A DNA stretch of 14,072 bases from Candidatus Sphingobacterium stercoripullorum (GTDB lineage Bacteria > Bacteroidota > Bacteroidia > Sphingobacteriales > Sphingobacteriaceae): assembly GCA_019114715.1 (NCBI GenBank), contig DXEZ01000241.1:1-14072 (forward strand), in the 5' to 3' direction. The position numbers and the translations under genes were made by a program. The notes under the pieces are model-generated. The model was given only the letters and a program-made list of their open reading frames with translations, did not search any database and was not told the origin of the DNA. This document shows positions 1 through 8,416 of this stretch, in pieces. Positions within the stretch are counted from its first letter, which is position 1, and each line of letters starts with the position of its first letter.

Positions 1-269
1 ATTTATTCTATTTGCCATAATCGTTAATTTAATAAATAAAGCTAGGTCTATTTTATTAAATTATCGTCACATCAAAACAATTATTTAGCCGTATTTAAAT
101 AACAAGAGCCGAAAAAATACGGCTCTTGAAAAGAAACAAATTCAGCACACTAGCTAAACGATCAAGTAGCTAGCTCAAATAAAGTGTAATCAGGGTAATA
201 AACTAATTTGAGTATCTACTGAATGTATTGAATTAATAAAATTAGGGCTTCATGCATTTGCTTCTTTTT
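1..269. other. Non-coding region downstream of the FN3 gene
   Basis: This AT-rich stretch lies beyond the stop codon of the leftward FN3-repeat gene. I see no convincing coding sequence on either strand. Its one clear structure is the 9-bp perfect hairpin at 103-128 with an overlapping alternative hairpin, described separately. No end of a neighbouring gene is visible at the left edge. Confidence 0.7.
97..128 (-). terminator. Probable terminator of the three-gene leftward operon
   Basis: A perfect 9-bp inverted repeat, caagagccg (103-111) and cggctcttg (120-128), encloses an 8-base A/T loop. Read leftward, the hairpin is followed by TTATTTAAATA, which is U-rich but not a pure U-run. It sits about 140 bases after the FN3 gene stop. 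The rightward side has A's rather than T's, so it would act on leftward transcription only. An alternative 10-bp hairpin (87-96 with 115-124) overlaps it. Confidence 0.6.
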
Positions 270-2312
270 TTAAAGTATTGACCTTCTAATTCCTTTTGTT
301 AAAGACGGTTCACTGCTATTTTCTCCAATTTGGTGTAGTACATGATATTCATATCTCACGTCGTTTTGGACAGACTGGTCTATAAACTTATCATCTATAG
401 ATACCTCAGCTAATCGCTCGTATTTATCTGTTCCCTCTACCCTTCTATAGACGATATAACTCCCCTGCTTTTTGCTTAATGATTTGGGCCAAGAAACCTC
501 AATACCACTTTTTAGGTTTCTAAGTCTTAAATCCAATGGAGGCATTAATTCCATCTCTCTGCCCGATTGATCGACAATTGTGCTGCTGGAAAGCAGGCTG
601 AAATTCCCCCATGTATCAACAGAGGCCACGGCATATTCATAGGAAACAGATTTATCGTAAATAGTATCTAAAAACTCAGGCAATAAATTAAGCTCTTTAT
701 TTAACGTTTGATATTCATTTTCTATTTCACTTACTGCTCTTCTAAAAATGACGTAACCTGCAACATCATCGTCCGTCCTGGTAACGTCATTCCAACGCAA
801 CAAGATACCTGCATGTGTTTTCTTAGAGGACAATCCTGCCGGCGGCGTTACATATCCTGCTTGCCTAACCTGTAAAGAAATCAAGTCAGAAGTATCGCTC
901 ACCATTTGGTTGTGATTCATAGCTTGTACGGCATAAATTACAGGACCAGAATAACCCTTTGAAATTAATGTATCGACATACGTATTCTCTTGAACCCCAG
1001 TTTCTATGACCTCTAAATTATCAGCAGAGTAACCCCTTAAAATCGTATAGCCATAGATATCCAGCTCATCGGATGTCCACCAAGACAACTGCGCTCCGTT
1101 CTCCATATTCTCAAGCTGTAAGCCTTCCGGTTTAGCCGGCCTTCCATCAGAATCTCCATAATCAATTATCACTGCTGTCTCCGCATAAATAACAGCGTCG
1201 TCATCCGGATTATCCATTAATAAGATTGGCCTTAGCCTGTAGTAGTAGGCTGATCCTTTAAGAACCTTTTTATCTAAATAAGAATCTGCCGATGGAGGTA
1301 ATGTATCGAGCACTACATAAGCAGAGTCGTAATTCCTGGATTTTTGAACCTCTACTCCCGTGTAAATCGTTTCTTTTGGAAGTTGCTTCCAATTCAAACG
1401 AATTGCCGATTCCTCTGCAGTACCTTGTAATTCCGTTATAGATCTAATATTGTCAGGGTCGTAAGATAGAGCAAATAAAGTATCTGAAGGCACTCCTTTA
1501 TTGCCTGCCCAATCTTCAAGGACCATGTAATACGCATAGTGGTTGCCTGGCTCTAAGGCGTCAGCAAAGCTCACAGAAAGCTTTTGATTGTCCAACGCGC
1601 TGACGAATCTATTGGCATAAAGATCATACTCACTCCTTGTTTTCTTATAAATATTCGCAGTCATAAAAATCATATGACTCGCACTATTGGCCCCTTCTAC
1701 CTCCCAATCAATCAGGGCCAAACTATCGGTAATGGTAGGTTTCATGAGCTTAAATTTAAGGCCATATTCCGGCACCACACCATTAGTTTCCACATGAGAA
1801 GTATTCACAATATTTCCATTGTTATCAATCAACTCCAATGAATATACACAAGGACTACCAGCTTTTAAGTCAGCATCCCAGTAGGAAAGCCCTAAAGCCT
1901 CCACTATTGATTTATTACTCAAGTATCTGACGATGGAATCCATTTGATTACCTACTAAAAGGTCGAAAAGTTCTTGATTACTCTTCAAGTCCATCATTCT
2001 CGCGGCATCAGGCTGAAGGTCATTAAATCTTGCAGTCAACTCCGATTCTGTTTTCGGTATTTTCACTTCTGCGACCTTTCTATGCTTTGTGTTCCCTTCT
2101 TTCTTGCTAATTATTACTTTCTGAAATGCAGACAAAGACTTATCGGTGTGTCCATTAAAAGCGCTGAACAATAACACCAAAGCACCATCATGGCTAGGAA
2201 TTACTACATGGGTATTATCCTCCTCATTCAAGCTCTGACTTTTAAGCTGTAAAGGCAGGAGCAACACCAAAATAACGATTCCTAAGAATAAATTTTCAAC
2301 TATACTTTTCAT
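270..2312 (-). CDS. Secreted protein with about five fibronectin type III-like repeats
   Basis: The 680-residue product starts with a typical signal peptide: a short charged start, a hydrophobic core at about residues 9-20, and predicted cleavage near residue 26 (LKSQS). An N-terminal region (30-185) that I cannot assign is followed by five FN3-like units at about 188-283, 291-385, 393-482, 490-580 and 591-675. They are recognised by repeated landmarks: an inner tryptophan in the B strand (IDW, LNW, LSW, LRW, VSW), a Y-x-I/V-x-R strand (GYTILR, GYVIFR, SYIVYR) and a Y-x-Y/V-x-V-x-A late strand. No enzyme motif or transmembrane segment is visible after the signal, and there is no recognisable type IX sorting domain. 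It is the last gene of the operon, 15 bases after the giant gene, with a weak purine-rich AAAGAG before the ATG. FN3 arrays usually mediate protein or glycan contacts, so I infer an adhesive or scaffold partner of the giant protein. The domain class is fairly sure, the role is not. Confidence 0.88.
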   Translation of the reverse strand: MKSIVENLFLGIVILVLLLPLQLKSQSLNEEDNTHVVIPSHDGALVLLFSAFNGHTDKSLSAFQKVIISKKEGNTKHRKVAEVKIPKTESELTARFNDLQPDAARMMDLKSNQELFDLLVGNQMDSIVRYLSNKSIVEALGLSYWDADLKAGSPCVYSLELIDNNGNIVNTSHVETNGVVPEYGLKFKLMKPTITDSLALIDWEVEGANSASHMIFMTANIYKKTRSEYDLYANRFVSALDNQKLSVSFADALEPGNHYAYYMVLEDWAGNKGVPSDTLFALSYDPDNIRSITELQGTAEESAIRLNWKQLPKETIYTGVEVQKSRNYDSAYVVLDTLPPSADSYLDKKVLKGSAYYYRLRPILLMDNPDDDAVIYAETAVIIDYGDSDGRPAKPEGLQLENMENGAQLSWWTSDELDIYGYTILRGYSADNLEVIETGVQENTYVDTLISKGYSGPVIYAVQAMNHNQMVSDTSDLISLQVRQAGYVTPPAGLSSKKTHAGILLRWNDVTRTDDDVAGYVIFRRAVSEIENEYQTLNKELNLLPEFLDTIYDKSVSYEYAVASVDTWGNFSLLSSSTIVDQSGREMELMPPLDLRLRNLKSGIEVSWPKSLSKKQGSYIVYRRVEGTDKYERLAEVSIDDKFIDQSVQNDVRYEYHVLHQIGENSSEPSLTKGIRRSIL

Positions 2313-2327
2313 AACTCTTTGTTTTTA

Positions 2328-5300
2328 TTACTTTTTACCCAAACCTGCACTAAAAGTTAACTGCCTATTTCTATAACCCACATCCAAATAACCGGAAATA
2401 CATGCTTTAGCGGCTACCCAAAACCAACCAGCATCTATACTATTACACGAAGCCTTTCTCCAATTCCCTCCTACGCCTGCTTCAAAGCTACCAGCAATAT
2501 TTCCATTTAAGCTCCACTGTGAACCTAAATAGGCACCACTAAGACTACCTTGAAAACTTCCGTTGACTCCTGCTACATCCATTCCAAAAAATGCTACATC
2601 AATACTTGCTGATGTATTTGTTGAATAGCTTACCTTGTAGTCGTTCTTCGCAAAATTAGCATAAACTAAGATGTGCTTATTAGAAACATAGGATGCAGTT
2701 ACCGAGGCTATTTTTATATCTAACTTTGGAGGTGTGAAATTAAGATTCTTTTTAACATCTAAGTATATACCTGAAAAATCAGTATCTGCATATACTGCCA
2801 AGTCATCGTCCATTAAAGCAAAGTACTTTTTAATTTCTGGATCAGAATTGCTTTTGGTTTTATCCAAATTATACGCGAGCACTAAACTTCCCTGTGCAGT
2901 AATCACCTTCATTACCTCTAGATCAGCCTTAACTCCTAAGAATGCAAATACCTTATCGTTTTTCCACTGCACCTTCATAAGTCCATCAATATCTGCACGT
3001 CCTATATCTTTAGGTAATGCGATGCTCGATTTGACATTTACAGTAAAGTGTTTATTGGGGAGATCCAGTGTTACCGTAGCTTCTGCAAGCGTAGCCACGT
3101 CGACAACCACTAGATCCACTCCTCCGTCAATTACAATTCCGCCATTACTGGATTTCACCCCTAAATTTATATTATCGAGCTTCATCAAGCGGTCCATTCC
3201 CGTTAACGATACGGCACCTCCCACCCGTACTGCAAAGTCTTTATTAGAAGTATTGTAGCTAAATCCTCCGGATAACTTTACAATACTAACTGCGGGGGAA
3301 ATCATGATATTCGCTCCTGCGGCGAACTCCGCCCCTAAATCTACCCCACCTTGGGTTAATTTATAATAATGAAACCCTACTTCCGCCTCGATAGAGGTTT
3401 TTGGTATTAACAAATTCCCTTTACCTGCGAAACCTTTTTTATCGTCGTCATCTACGATACTCAGTGCGATACTACTATCAAACACAGGCGTTTTTAGACT
3501 TGCACTAATGCTATCCACCGAGAAGGTGACATTCCCTGCGGAGTTGGTTTGAAACTTTATATTTGCGGCCTCAAAACTCAGCATAGAAACATCCGTCTTA
3601 AACTCCCCTTGAACCTCAATAAACGCTTTACCTCCGTCTGGGTTCCCAATATTCAATCCATTTATTTTTAACTCTGCGAACCCTAAGTCGGCCTTAACGT
3701 CCACTGGAATATCCAGATCAAACACTCCATCGGTTTGTACATGAAAGCTATTTACTTTGATAGTTTTAGCAATTAACTTTTGGAAGGTAAACTCTCCAGC
3801 TCCCGTTAGGCTGTATTCTGAAGTGTTACCAATCCTTGTAAAGCTCAAAGGTTTATCTACCATACCTTTTATAGAGGCGACACCGAGAATATCTAGGCCC
3901 GATTCAGGAATATGGAATGTCCCTCCAAAAATCGCATCTTTGGCCATCTTCAGTTCACTAAACTCCAGCTCTAGTGGTGATGAAGACAGCTTCCCATTTA
4001 CCTTCAGGGCTCCGGCGAACTCAAAGTCCCCATCATCAAATGCAATGCTTCCCAGAGCGATCTCCCAATCTTTCACCTTTATTTTAGGTAAATCGCTCTC
4101 TGCGACTTGAAATTTATTCACCTCAAAGTCCTTATTAATGGAGAGCTCTTTTACTTTGAGCTCTGTAGATTGTACAATTCCTAAGCTGGGAGTTTTTATG
4201 CTACCTGCAAGCGTAAATCCAAGCTGACTTACTTTTGAATTCTCTAGATCTAGCTCAAAGTTAAAACCGTATAAATCTACACTAGCTACTGTAGTATCGG
4301 ACAGCCCAACTAGATTTAAAGTAAGCTCAGGAATCCCAGCGTCTTCATCCTCCTGGAAGACCTCTACATCTACCATTCTGGTGTCCGCATGTGGAGAGAC
4401 GTAGGTGTCTTTTAACCCTAAGAATCCTAGTCCTAAGTTTTTACTTAAAAACGAAGTTCCATCCAACCGCAGCTTACCACCAATACTTCCCTTATTCAAT
4501 GGGTTTCGCTTTACCGTGATATACTCATCACCCTCTAAAAGAACCGGCAGATAGTCGAATAATTTTAAGCGAATAGTTTTTACGGTAGTCACCACTTGAT
4601 TGTTCTCTGGAATGGCATTACCATCCGCATCAAAGGTTACTTTTAATTTCTCAAAGCCAAGCTCTGAACGTTTAGAACCTTTAAAAAGAGTTTGATTGGC
4701 CGTAAGGTTCACGAACTTTCCTTTCCAAATCGCTCCCTCCTCATCGTCGGGGTTTTCTTTAGATTCGTCCAGTTGGATTTCAAAGCCCAGGAGTGTGGAT
4801 ATATTACGTCCTTCACCATCTCGAAGGTCAAAGTTAAGCTCAATATCTTCTCCTGCTAAAAAGTCTTCCGCCTTGCTATCGGTATAATAACCCACTTTCG
4901 AGGCTATTAATACATCCTCTCCCTGCGGAACAAACAAACTGTAATTCCCCTCTTCATCGGTCTTGGTATGAATATAAAATCTGCCATCTAAGGTTATTTC
5001 TGCCCCTGCTAGTGCAGCATTTGAGCTACTCACTTTACCAGAGACCTTAACTCCTTTACTTAGATCTACATAAACCTCTTCTAGCTGCCCATTAGCTTCA
5101 ATATTTATGGAATATTGCTCTGCAACGTAAGATGAAGACTCTTCCGGTGTGACGGTAACTAATACCTCACCACCAAACCCTTCATAAGTCCACTCCCCTT
5201 TATCATTTGTCGTACTTAGAGTATCAAAAAGCGCAATCTCCGCTCCCGAAATAAGCACTGCTGGATCCTCGGCATCTCTAACAATAAACTTCACCTTCCC

Positions 5301-8300
5301 TCTCAGCCTTTCCAGCGGGCCGATACTCCCTACATTATGCTCCTGTACGGTAATCTCTTGTTCTGCTGAAGCATTGCCACTTGCGGTAAAGCTTTTTTTC
5401 AGAACGGAAGTTTTCCCTACCGTGGCAACAAGTGCTTCATTCACATTGAACCTTTCGGATAGTATCTGCAAGTCTTGCGTTGGCCGCTGCGTCCTATCCA
5501 ATACCTTGACGTTTTTATCAATTATAATTTCTTGCTCGAGTGGTACATACCCCGTTTTATTCACAACTAGTGTATGTGTACCTGACATATACTCAGTTGA
5601 GAATTTCCCCTCTCCATCCGACTGAAAATAAACACTTCCACCCTTAAAATTCAACCTAGCGTTTGGTACAGGCTTATTACTCTCATCCACAACCTTACCG
5701 GCAATTTGCAACATTTCTGGTAAAACCTCAAAGTTTAACACTTCCGCTTTTCCCGAGCTCGAGGTAAATTCCATGGACTTTTCTTTGGGGTTGACTTCTA
5801 GGTTTTCATACGAAGCAGGCACTCTGGTTAGATGTATTCTATATTTAGCACCTTCTTTTAACAAAGGAAGGTTACCAATATAAAAGTTACCCGTACTATC
5901 GGTCTTAGTAGTTAGCACATTGTTATTTGTTAAAAATCCAGTTGCTAACTCGCTAGGTGATCTAATTCCTTGAATATCCATGCCACTGGAGGCTTGAGTG
6001 GTCCAGTTAGTCGCTGAGGTAACAGCCGAAGCATCAAACTGTCCATTTGATGAAATTCCAACAGGGACCGAATGTACCGAAACCATAGGTGCTGCCACAT
6101 AGGTAAGGCCAGAGGCGGAAGGGATAGGAGATACACTAGAAGGTGTAGAGGTTAAGCTGGAGCTAGATTGTACAACCATATCACCGACATTTGCCTTATT
6201 ACCGACTACAGCCTGCAAGCCTGCTGAGCTTTGAAGGTTAATATTTTGGGCAAAAGAAACAGTCCCAACCTGTATGACATCATCTTCGTTGTAGCTGACT
6301 TTAACTACGGCGTTTCCAATTCCGATGGAATGTTCTCCCGCTTTAAGCACCACGCGTCCAGAAACTGCTGGAGCAGCGAGCTCCAGATTAAACTTTGGAC
6401 TATAAACCAACACCTCTTTAGAACTCACCTGGCCCTCTGGAGCTACTAACTTCACTTCTCGCCTTTTCAATTGCTTTGTAGAAGGCTCAATTTCAACAAA
6501 AGTGTTCCCCGAATAAAAAATAGGCGCCATCAATGAGGTGCTGGAAATATTACTTTCCACTTGCGCTACAGCGACCATGGTTTTCCCATTAATATACCGG
6601 GATACCCGCTGAGAACCTTTCAGATTCCCCTCGTGTTTTAAATAGGGATTCTGCTGGATATCCTCTTGGTCTCTATAGACGGTTAGCTTGACATTTTCAT
6701 CGGACAATTCGATATCTTTGCTGCTCATTAAGTTAACCGAGGGAGAAAGTCTATATGTTTTTGCGGTGGTAAATAGCGTTCCAATGTCTATAACTTTATC
6801 GTCGTTTAACACAGAGGGGTCAATCTCGTGGTCAATAATTTCAAAATCTTCATGCTTAACTGTAATAAATAGCTGAGAGAACTCTGAAAAATCCGTATAC
6901 TGCGGGTCTGTAAGCTCTAAGCTAAACTGCCCTTGATCATCCGTTTCTCCAGTCGCTATCAATCGGTTTAATGCACCACTCGGGCTTAAGCTAGACCTAC
7001 CTCTACTAACAGCACCAAAAAGCGATACCTTTGAGTTTTCAATGGGGAAGTCCTCACGGTACCGATCTTCTGAAACATTGACTTTTGACACTTCCACTTG
7101 GGCCATCCCTCCAGTAATTGCTGCCGCATTTACTCCGGAAGAAATTGCAATGTTGGATCCCCCTGTGCTCAAATTATTTATTCCACTAATTACCGCTTGG
7201 GACGTACTGGAATTAAGGCCTTTAAAAGTCCCAACTCCCAAAGAGCTATAATTTGTTCCCAGTGTAGGGTCTGCCCTTAATGCCAAAGTTGGAGATACTA
7301 AATTGGTATTTACATTCTCACTTGTCCTAATCAAGGTGCTGCTCACATTTGGTGTGAATTTCTCCCCGAAACTCGTCTTTAATGTACGTACATCACTTAC
7401 AGCATCTAGAGTGGCTTCTGAATTTTTCAGTGCTCCACGTATTTCTCCAATAATTTTGTGGGTGGCAAAGCTCCTTTCTATCTCTGTATTCACGTTGGAT
7501 AGACTAGCCTTTGCCCCCGATTCTTGAGTACCTGCCAACTTAAGCTCATCATCCTCTCCATATACAAAAGACACGACCTCGCTGCGCCCTTGATTGCGGA
7601 TGGCCAGTTTTCCCATAGGGTCTCTAGCCTCGACTACTAAGGCGTATTGCCTACCCGGAACCAAAGAAGGTTCTGCTGGTCCATAGAGTAGCATATTCTG
7701 ATTTACAGTCCTTTCAAAAATCGGCGTAGTATTCATTACTGCTTCGTTGGGATTTTGGCCGGCATAGACCTCCACAACCCGCACTAAATACTCTAGCGTT
7801 GGCGGTGTACCTACAGGTGTTGACCAGGTTATAGGTATACTTTGAGGCCCCGTGCTAGACACCTCTTGTTCATTAAAAGGCGATATGATTGATGGAGGTT
7901 CAATATTCTGTAAGGCAATCATGGAGCACCCCATGGGTTCATCGGGGCTCAACTTAATGCTATGGTCGTCATAATTCAAGGCTTGAATACAGATGGTATA
8001 AAAACCTTCAGGCAACCCAGTACCTCTCACAAAATCCCTCTCTTGGATTCCCTCCATAATGAGATTGGAGTAATCGAATAAATAGGCAATATCACTCGCA
8101 TTAATGGAGAGTGTTTGCATAGGCGCTATTTCAATCGGCCTTGTACTTCGTACTCCATCCTTAAGGCGAACAGAAATCCCATTATCGCCAGATATATGTC
8201 CTGTAAGCTGAACGCGATGAGATTGACTCGATGTATTGGTCAAGGTCAGCAGCATGAGGTCTGGCCTAGACACATAAGCATCTATATGACTTTGATATGG

Positions 8301-8408
8301 AGGTAATACCTGCGTTTGAATTGTTATCTGTGCATTCCCTTGTTGAATAAAAAGTAGTCCTATCAACCAAATTAAAAATGCCCCAATATTTTTTATGCGT
8401 ACCATCAT
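2328..8408 (-). CDS. Giant secreted multidomain protein, TANFOR-like N-terminus with carboxypeptidase-regulatory-like domains
   Basis: The 2026-residue product has a signal peptide (1-26, cleavage after QGNA). Residues 27-285 match what I remember of the TANFOR-type N-terminus of large Bacteroidota surface proteins: VLPPYQSHIDAYV near 34, SGDNGISV near 73, GLPEGFYTICIQAL near 131, and an FN3-like unit at 171-285 with GPAEPSLVPGRQYALVV. A Ser/Thr/Asn-rich stretch follows (about 286-440). Carboxypeptidase-regulatory-like Ig modules then appear at about 455-550, 680-900 (split by a low-complexity insertion near 720-835), 901-985, 1034-1115 and 1120-1197. They are marked by G-x-V-x-D...P-x-x-x-A and T-D-x-x-G-x-(F/Y). 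Residues 1205-2026 are beta-rich with no family I can name. I see only four cysteines (140, 161, 1988, 2003), spaced like two disulfides. There are no catalytic motifs and no C-terminal type IX sorting signal. The gene starts 8 bases after the barrel gene; ATG at 8408 or 8405 both fit. The surface or periplasmic location is well supported, the function unknown. Confidence 0.9.
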   Translation of the reverse strand: MMVRIKNIGAFLIWLIGLLFIQQGNAQITIQTQVLPPYQSHIDAYVSRPDLMLLTLTNTSSQSHRVQLTGHISGDNGISVRLKDGVRSTRPIEIAPMQTLSINASDIAYLFDYSNLIMEGIQERDFVRGTGLPEGFYTICIQALNYDDHSIKLSPDEPMGCSMIALQNIEPPSIISPFNEQEVSSTGPQSIPITWSTPVGTPPTLEYLVRVVEVYAGQNPNEAVMNTTPIFERTVNQNMLLYGPAEPSLVPGRQYALVVEARDPMGKLAIRNQGRSEVVSFVYGEDDELKLAGTQESGAKASLSNVNTEIERSFATHKIIGEIRGALKNSEATLDAVSDVRTLKTSFGEKFTPNVSSTLIRTSENVNTNLVSPTLALRADPTLGTNYSSLGVGTFKGLNSSTSQAVISGINNLSTGGSNIAISSGVNAAAITGGMAQVEVSKVNVSEDRYREDFPIENSKVSLFGAVSRGRSSLSPSGALNRLIATGETDDQGQFSLELTDPQYTDFSEFSQLFITVKHEDFEIIDHEIDPSVLNDDKVIDIGTLFTTAKTYRLSPSVNLMSSKDIELSDENVKLTVYRDQEDIQQNPYLKHEGNLKGSQRVSRYINGKTMVAVAQVESNISSTSLMAPIFYSGNTFVEIEPSTKQLKRREVKLVAPEGQVSSKEVLVYSPKFNLELAAPAVSGRVVLKAGEHSIGIGNAVVKVSYNEDDVIQVGTVSFAQNINLQSSAGLQAVVGNKANVGDMVVQSSSSLTSTPSSVSPIPSASGLTYVAAPMVSVHSVPVGISSNGQFDASAVTSATNWTTQASSGMDIQGIRSPSELATGFLTNNNVLTTKTDSTGNFYIGNLPLLKEGAKYRIHLTRVPASYENLEVNPKEKSMEFTSSSGKAEVLNFEVLPEMLQIAGKVVDESNKPVPNARLNFKGGSVYFQSDGEGKFSTEYMSGTHTLVVNKTGYVPLEQEIIIDKNVKVLDRTQRPTQDLQILSERFNVNEALVATVGKTSVLKKSFTASGNASAEQEITVQEHNVGSIGPLERLRGKVKFIVRDAEDPAVLISGAEIALFDTLSTTNDKGEWTYEGFGGEVLVTVTPEESSSYVAEQYSINIEANGQLEEVYVDLSKGVKVSGKVSSSNAALAGAEITLDGRFYIHTKTDEEGNYSLFVPQGEDVLIASKVGYYTDSKAEDFLAGEDIELNFDLRDGEGRNISTLLGFEIQLDESKENPDDEEGAIWKGKFVNLTANQTLFKGSKRSELGFEKLKVTFDADGNAIPENNQVVTTVKTIRLKLFDYLPVLLEGDEYITVKRNPLNKGSIGGKLRLDGTSFLSKNLGLGFLGLKDTYVSPHADTRMVDVEVFQEDEDAGIPELTLNLVGLSDTTVASVDLYGFNFELDLENSKVSQLGFTLAGSIKTPSLGIVQSTELKVKELSINKDFEVNKFQVAESDLPKIKVKDWEIALGSIAFDDGDFEFAGALKVNGKLSSSPLELEFSELKMAKDAIFGGTFHIPESGLDILGVASIKGMVDKPLSFTRIGNTSEYSLTGAGEFTFQKLIAKTIKVNSFHVQTDGVFDLDIPVDVKADLGFAELKINGLNIGNPDGGKAFIEVQGEFKTDVSMLSFEAANIKFQTNSAGNVTFSVDSISASLKTPVFDSSIALSIVDDDDKKGFAGKGNLLIPKTSIEAEVGFHYYKLTQGGVDLGAEFAAGANIMISPAVSIVKLSGGFSYNTSNKDFAVRVGGAVSLTGMDRLMKLDNINLGVKSSNGGIVIDGGVDLVVVDVATLAEATVTLDLPNKHFTVNVKSSIALPKDIGRADIDGLMKVQWKNDKVFAFLGVKADLEVMKVITAQGSLVLAYNLDKTKSNSDPEIKKYFALMDDDLAVYADTDFSGIYLDVKKNLNFTPPKLDIKIASVTASYVSNKHILVYANFAKNDYKVSYSTNTSASIDVAFFGMDVAGVNGSFQGSLSGAYLGSQWSLNGNIAGSFEAGVGGNWRKASCNSIDAGWFWVAAKACISGYLDVGYRNRQLTFSAGLGKK

Positions 8409-8416
8409 AATTCGAT

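Noticed and set aside
2734..3258. Rightward 174-codon open frame opposite the giant gene
   Set aside because: It lies wholly antisense within the strong 2026-codon gene, its translation is Ser/Thr/Pro-rich without signal or domain, and it looks like a mirror of the codon use of the real frame.
3432..3458. DDDDK at residues 1653-1657 of the giant protein, an exact enteropeptidase-like cleavage motif
   Set aside because: That protease is a vertebrate enzyme and acidic runs are common in loops of secreted bacterial proteins. At most it could be a calcium-binding loop; no evidence for processing.
270..8408. Type IX secretion C-terminal sorting domain on the FN3 or giant protein
   Set aside because: Neither C-terminus shows the usual type A/B sorting-domain pattern; the FN3 protein ends within its last repeat and the giant protein ends in a unique cysteine-containing segment.
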